From contig SKJZ01000148.1 of the NCBI GenBank assembly GCA_007121755.1, positions 1-7,657 on the forward strand: 7,657 bases of DNA, in the 5' to 3' direction. The position numbers and the translations under genes are program-made. Shown one piece after another: positions 6,610-7,657 of this stretch. Source of the stretch: Halorhodospira sp. GTDB lineage: Bacteria > Pseudomonadota > Gammaproteobacteria > Nitrococcales > Halorhodospiraceae. The notes under the pieces were generated by a model. That model had not been told where the DNA came from. It saw only the letters and a list, made by a program, of their open reading frames with translations, and did not search any database. Position 1 is the stretch's first letter. Each line of letters opens with the position of its first letter.

Positions 6610-7657
6610 TCCCGCCGGCGTGGCGGATATCCACGCCCACCGTATTCTGATTCTGGATTTCGGCTCCCAGTACACCCAGCTTATCGCCCGGCGGGTGCGG
6701 GAGTCGGGGGTTTACTGCGAGATCTATGCCCACGATTGCGGGGATAGCGCCATCACGGCGTTCCGTCCGGCCGGGGTGATCCTCTCCGGCGGTCCGGAGT
6801 CGGCGGTTGTGACCGAAGCACCGCGGGTGCCCGTCGCAGTCTTGGAGCTGGGCGTGCCCATCCTCGGTATCTGTTACGGGATGCAGGCCCTCGCCGCCCA
6901 CCTCGGCGGCGCCGTCGAATCCTCGGCCAAGAAGGAGTTCGGCTACGCCCAAGTTCGCGCGCGCGGCCACTCCCGCCTGCTGCGCGATATCGAAGATCAC
7001 GCCAGCCCCGAGGGGTGGGGATTGCTGGACGTCTGGATGAGCCACGGCGACCGGGTGGCCGAACCGCCGGAAGGCTTTAAGGTGATCGCCAGCACCGACA
7101 GCGCGCCGGTGGCCGGCATCGGCGACGACGAGCGCGGCTGGTACGGCCTGCAGTTCCACCCCGAGGTGACCCATACGCCACAGGGCGGTCGCATATTGGA
7201 GCGCTTCGCGCGCGAGATCTGTGGGTGTCCCGGGGATTGGACGCCGGGCAATATCATCGACGACTGCATTGCCCGCGTGCGGGCTCAGGTGGGGGACGGC
7301 CGGGTGGTGCTGGGCCTCTCCGGCGGCGTCGACTCGTCGGTAACGGCGGCGCTTCTCCACCGCGCCATCGGCGACCGCCTCACCTGCGTCTTCGTCGACA
7401 ACGGGTTGCTGCGCCTCGGCGAGGCGGAGCAGGTGATGGCCACCTTCGCCCGCCACATGGGTGTGCACGTGATCCATGTCGACGCCGAGGCCCGCTTCCT
7501 GGAAGCGCTGAAGGGTATCGACGACCCGGAGAAGAAGCGGCGGATTATCGGCCACGGCTTCATCGAGGTTTTCGATGAAGAGGCCGCCAAACTCGAAGAT
7601 GTACGCTTTCTGGCGCAGGGGACCATCTACCCCGACGTCATTGAGTCGGCCGGGGCC
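6599..7657 (+). CDS. guaA: GMP synthase, glutamine-hydrolysing (3' end outside window)
   Basis: This enzyme aminates XMP to GMP using ATP and the amide of glutamine, the step after GuaB. The window holds 353 codons of a protein usually near 525, so the end of the ATP-pyrophosphatase domain and the dimerisation domain are missing. The class I glutamine amidotransferase domain has its full triad: Cys92 in GICYGMQ, and His187 and Glu189 in QFHPEVTH. The ATP-binding P-loop SGGVDSS is at 241-247, followed by FVDNGLLR and AQGTIYPDVIES. The proposed GTG start at 6599 overlaps the guaB end by 11 bases and has AAGGAGG upstream. The alternative GTG at 6620 gives MADIHAHRILIL, which aligns within one residue of the E. 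coli start but lacks a ribosome site. The function is certain; the exact start is not. Confidence 0.95.
   Translation, partial: MSSDPAGVADIHAHRILILDFGSQYTQLIARRVRESGVYCEIYAHDCGDSAITAFRPAGVILSGGPESAVVTEAPRVPVAVLELGVPILGICYGMQALAAHLGGAVESSAKKEFGYAQVRARGHSRLLRDIEDHASPEGWGLLDVWMSHGDRVAEPPEGFKVIASTDSAPVAGIGDDERGWYGLQFHPEVTHTPQGGRILERFAREICGCPGDWTPGNIIDDCIARVRAQVGDGRVVLGLSGGVDSSVTAALLHRAIGDRLTCVFVDNGLLRLGEAEQVMATFARHMGVHVIHVDAEARFLEALKGIDDPEKKRRIIGHGFIEVFDEEAAKLEDVRFLAQGTIYPDVIESAGA

Noticed and set aside
6578..7555. Long - strand open frame opposite guaA
   Set aside because: It is the antisense shadow of guaA, whose + strand frame has all amidotransferase and P-loop motifs.

Overview
This is a GC-rich window whose recognisable genes are all core or metabolic and resemble gammaproteobacterial proteins. 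The divergent arrangement xseA | guaB-guaA is the one known from Escherichia coli and Pseudomonas, so a GC-rich gammaproteobacterium is the best guess. The exact lineage cannot be read from the sequence. There are no rRNA or tRNA genes, CRISPR arrays, transposases or prophage genes.

Layout from left to right. (1) The 3' part of a multi-pass MscS-family mechanosensitive channel gene on the + strand, cut by the window start. (2) A 152-base repeat element with 50-bp perfect inverted arms, between this gene and the next, convergent one. (3) Three genes on the - strand, in transcription order: xseA (exonuclease VII large subunit), a secreted M23/LytM cell-wall endopeptidase, and an acetyl-CoA acetyltransferase (thiolase). 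(4) A second element of the same type, 137 bases long with 42-bp perfect inverted arms, in the divergent xseA/guaB intergenic region. (5) A probable sigma-70 promoter followed by guaB (IMP dehydrogenase) and guaA (GMP synthase, cut by the window end). These two are translationally overlapped and carry out the two steps from IMP to GMP.

The protein-coding content is ordinary. The notable content is the pair of non-coding elements at 1303-1454 and 4897-5033. Their loop regions (52 and 53 bases) are about 74% identical when one is reverse-complemented. Each folds into two small hairpins, and the stem differences between the copies are compensatory. The long outer arms are perfectly self-complementary within each copy but differ in sequence between copies. 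In the first element the arm includes the last seven codons and the stop of the channel gene, so the opposite arm is an inverted copy of coding DNA. This looks like a dispersed structured repeat family whose arms are kept perfect locally. Whether the family has been described elsewhere could not be checked here.
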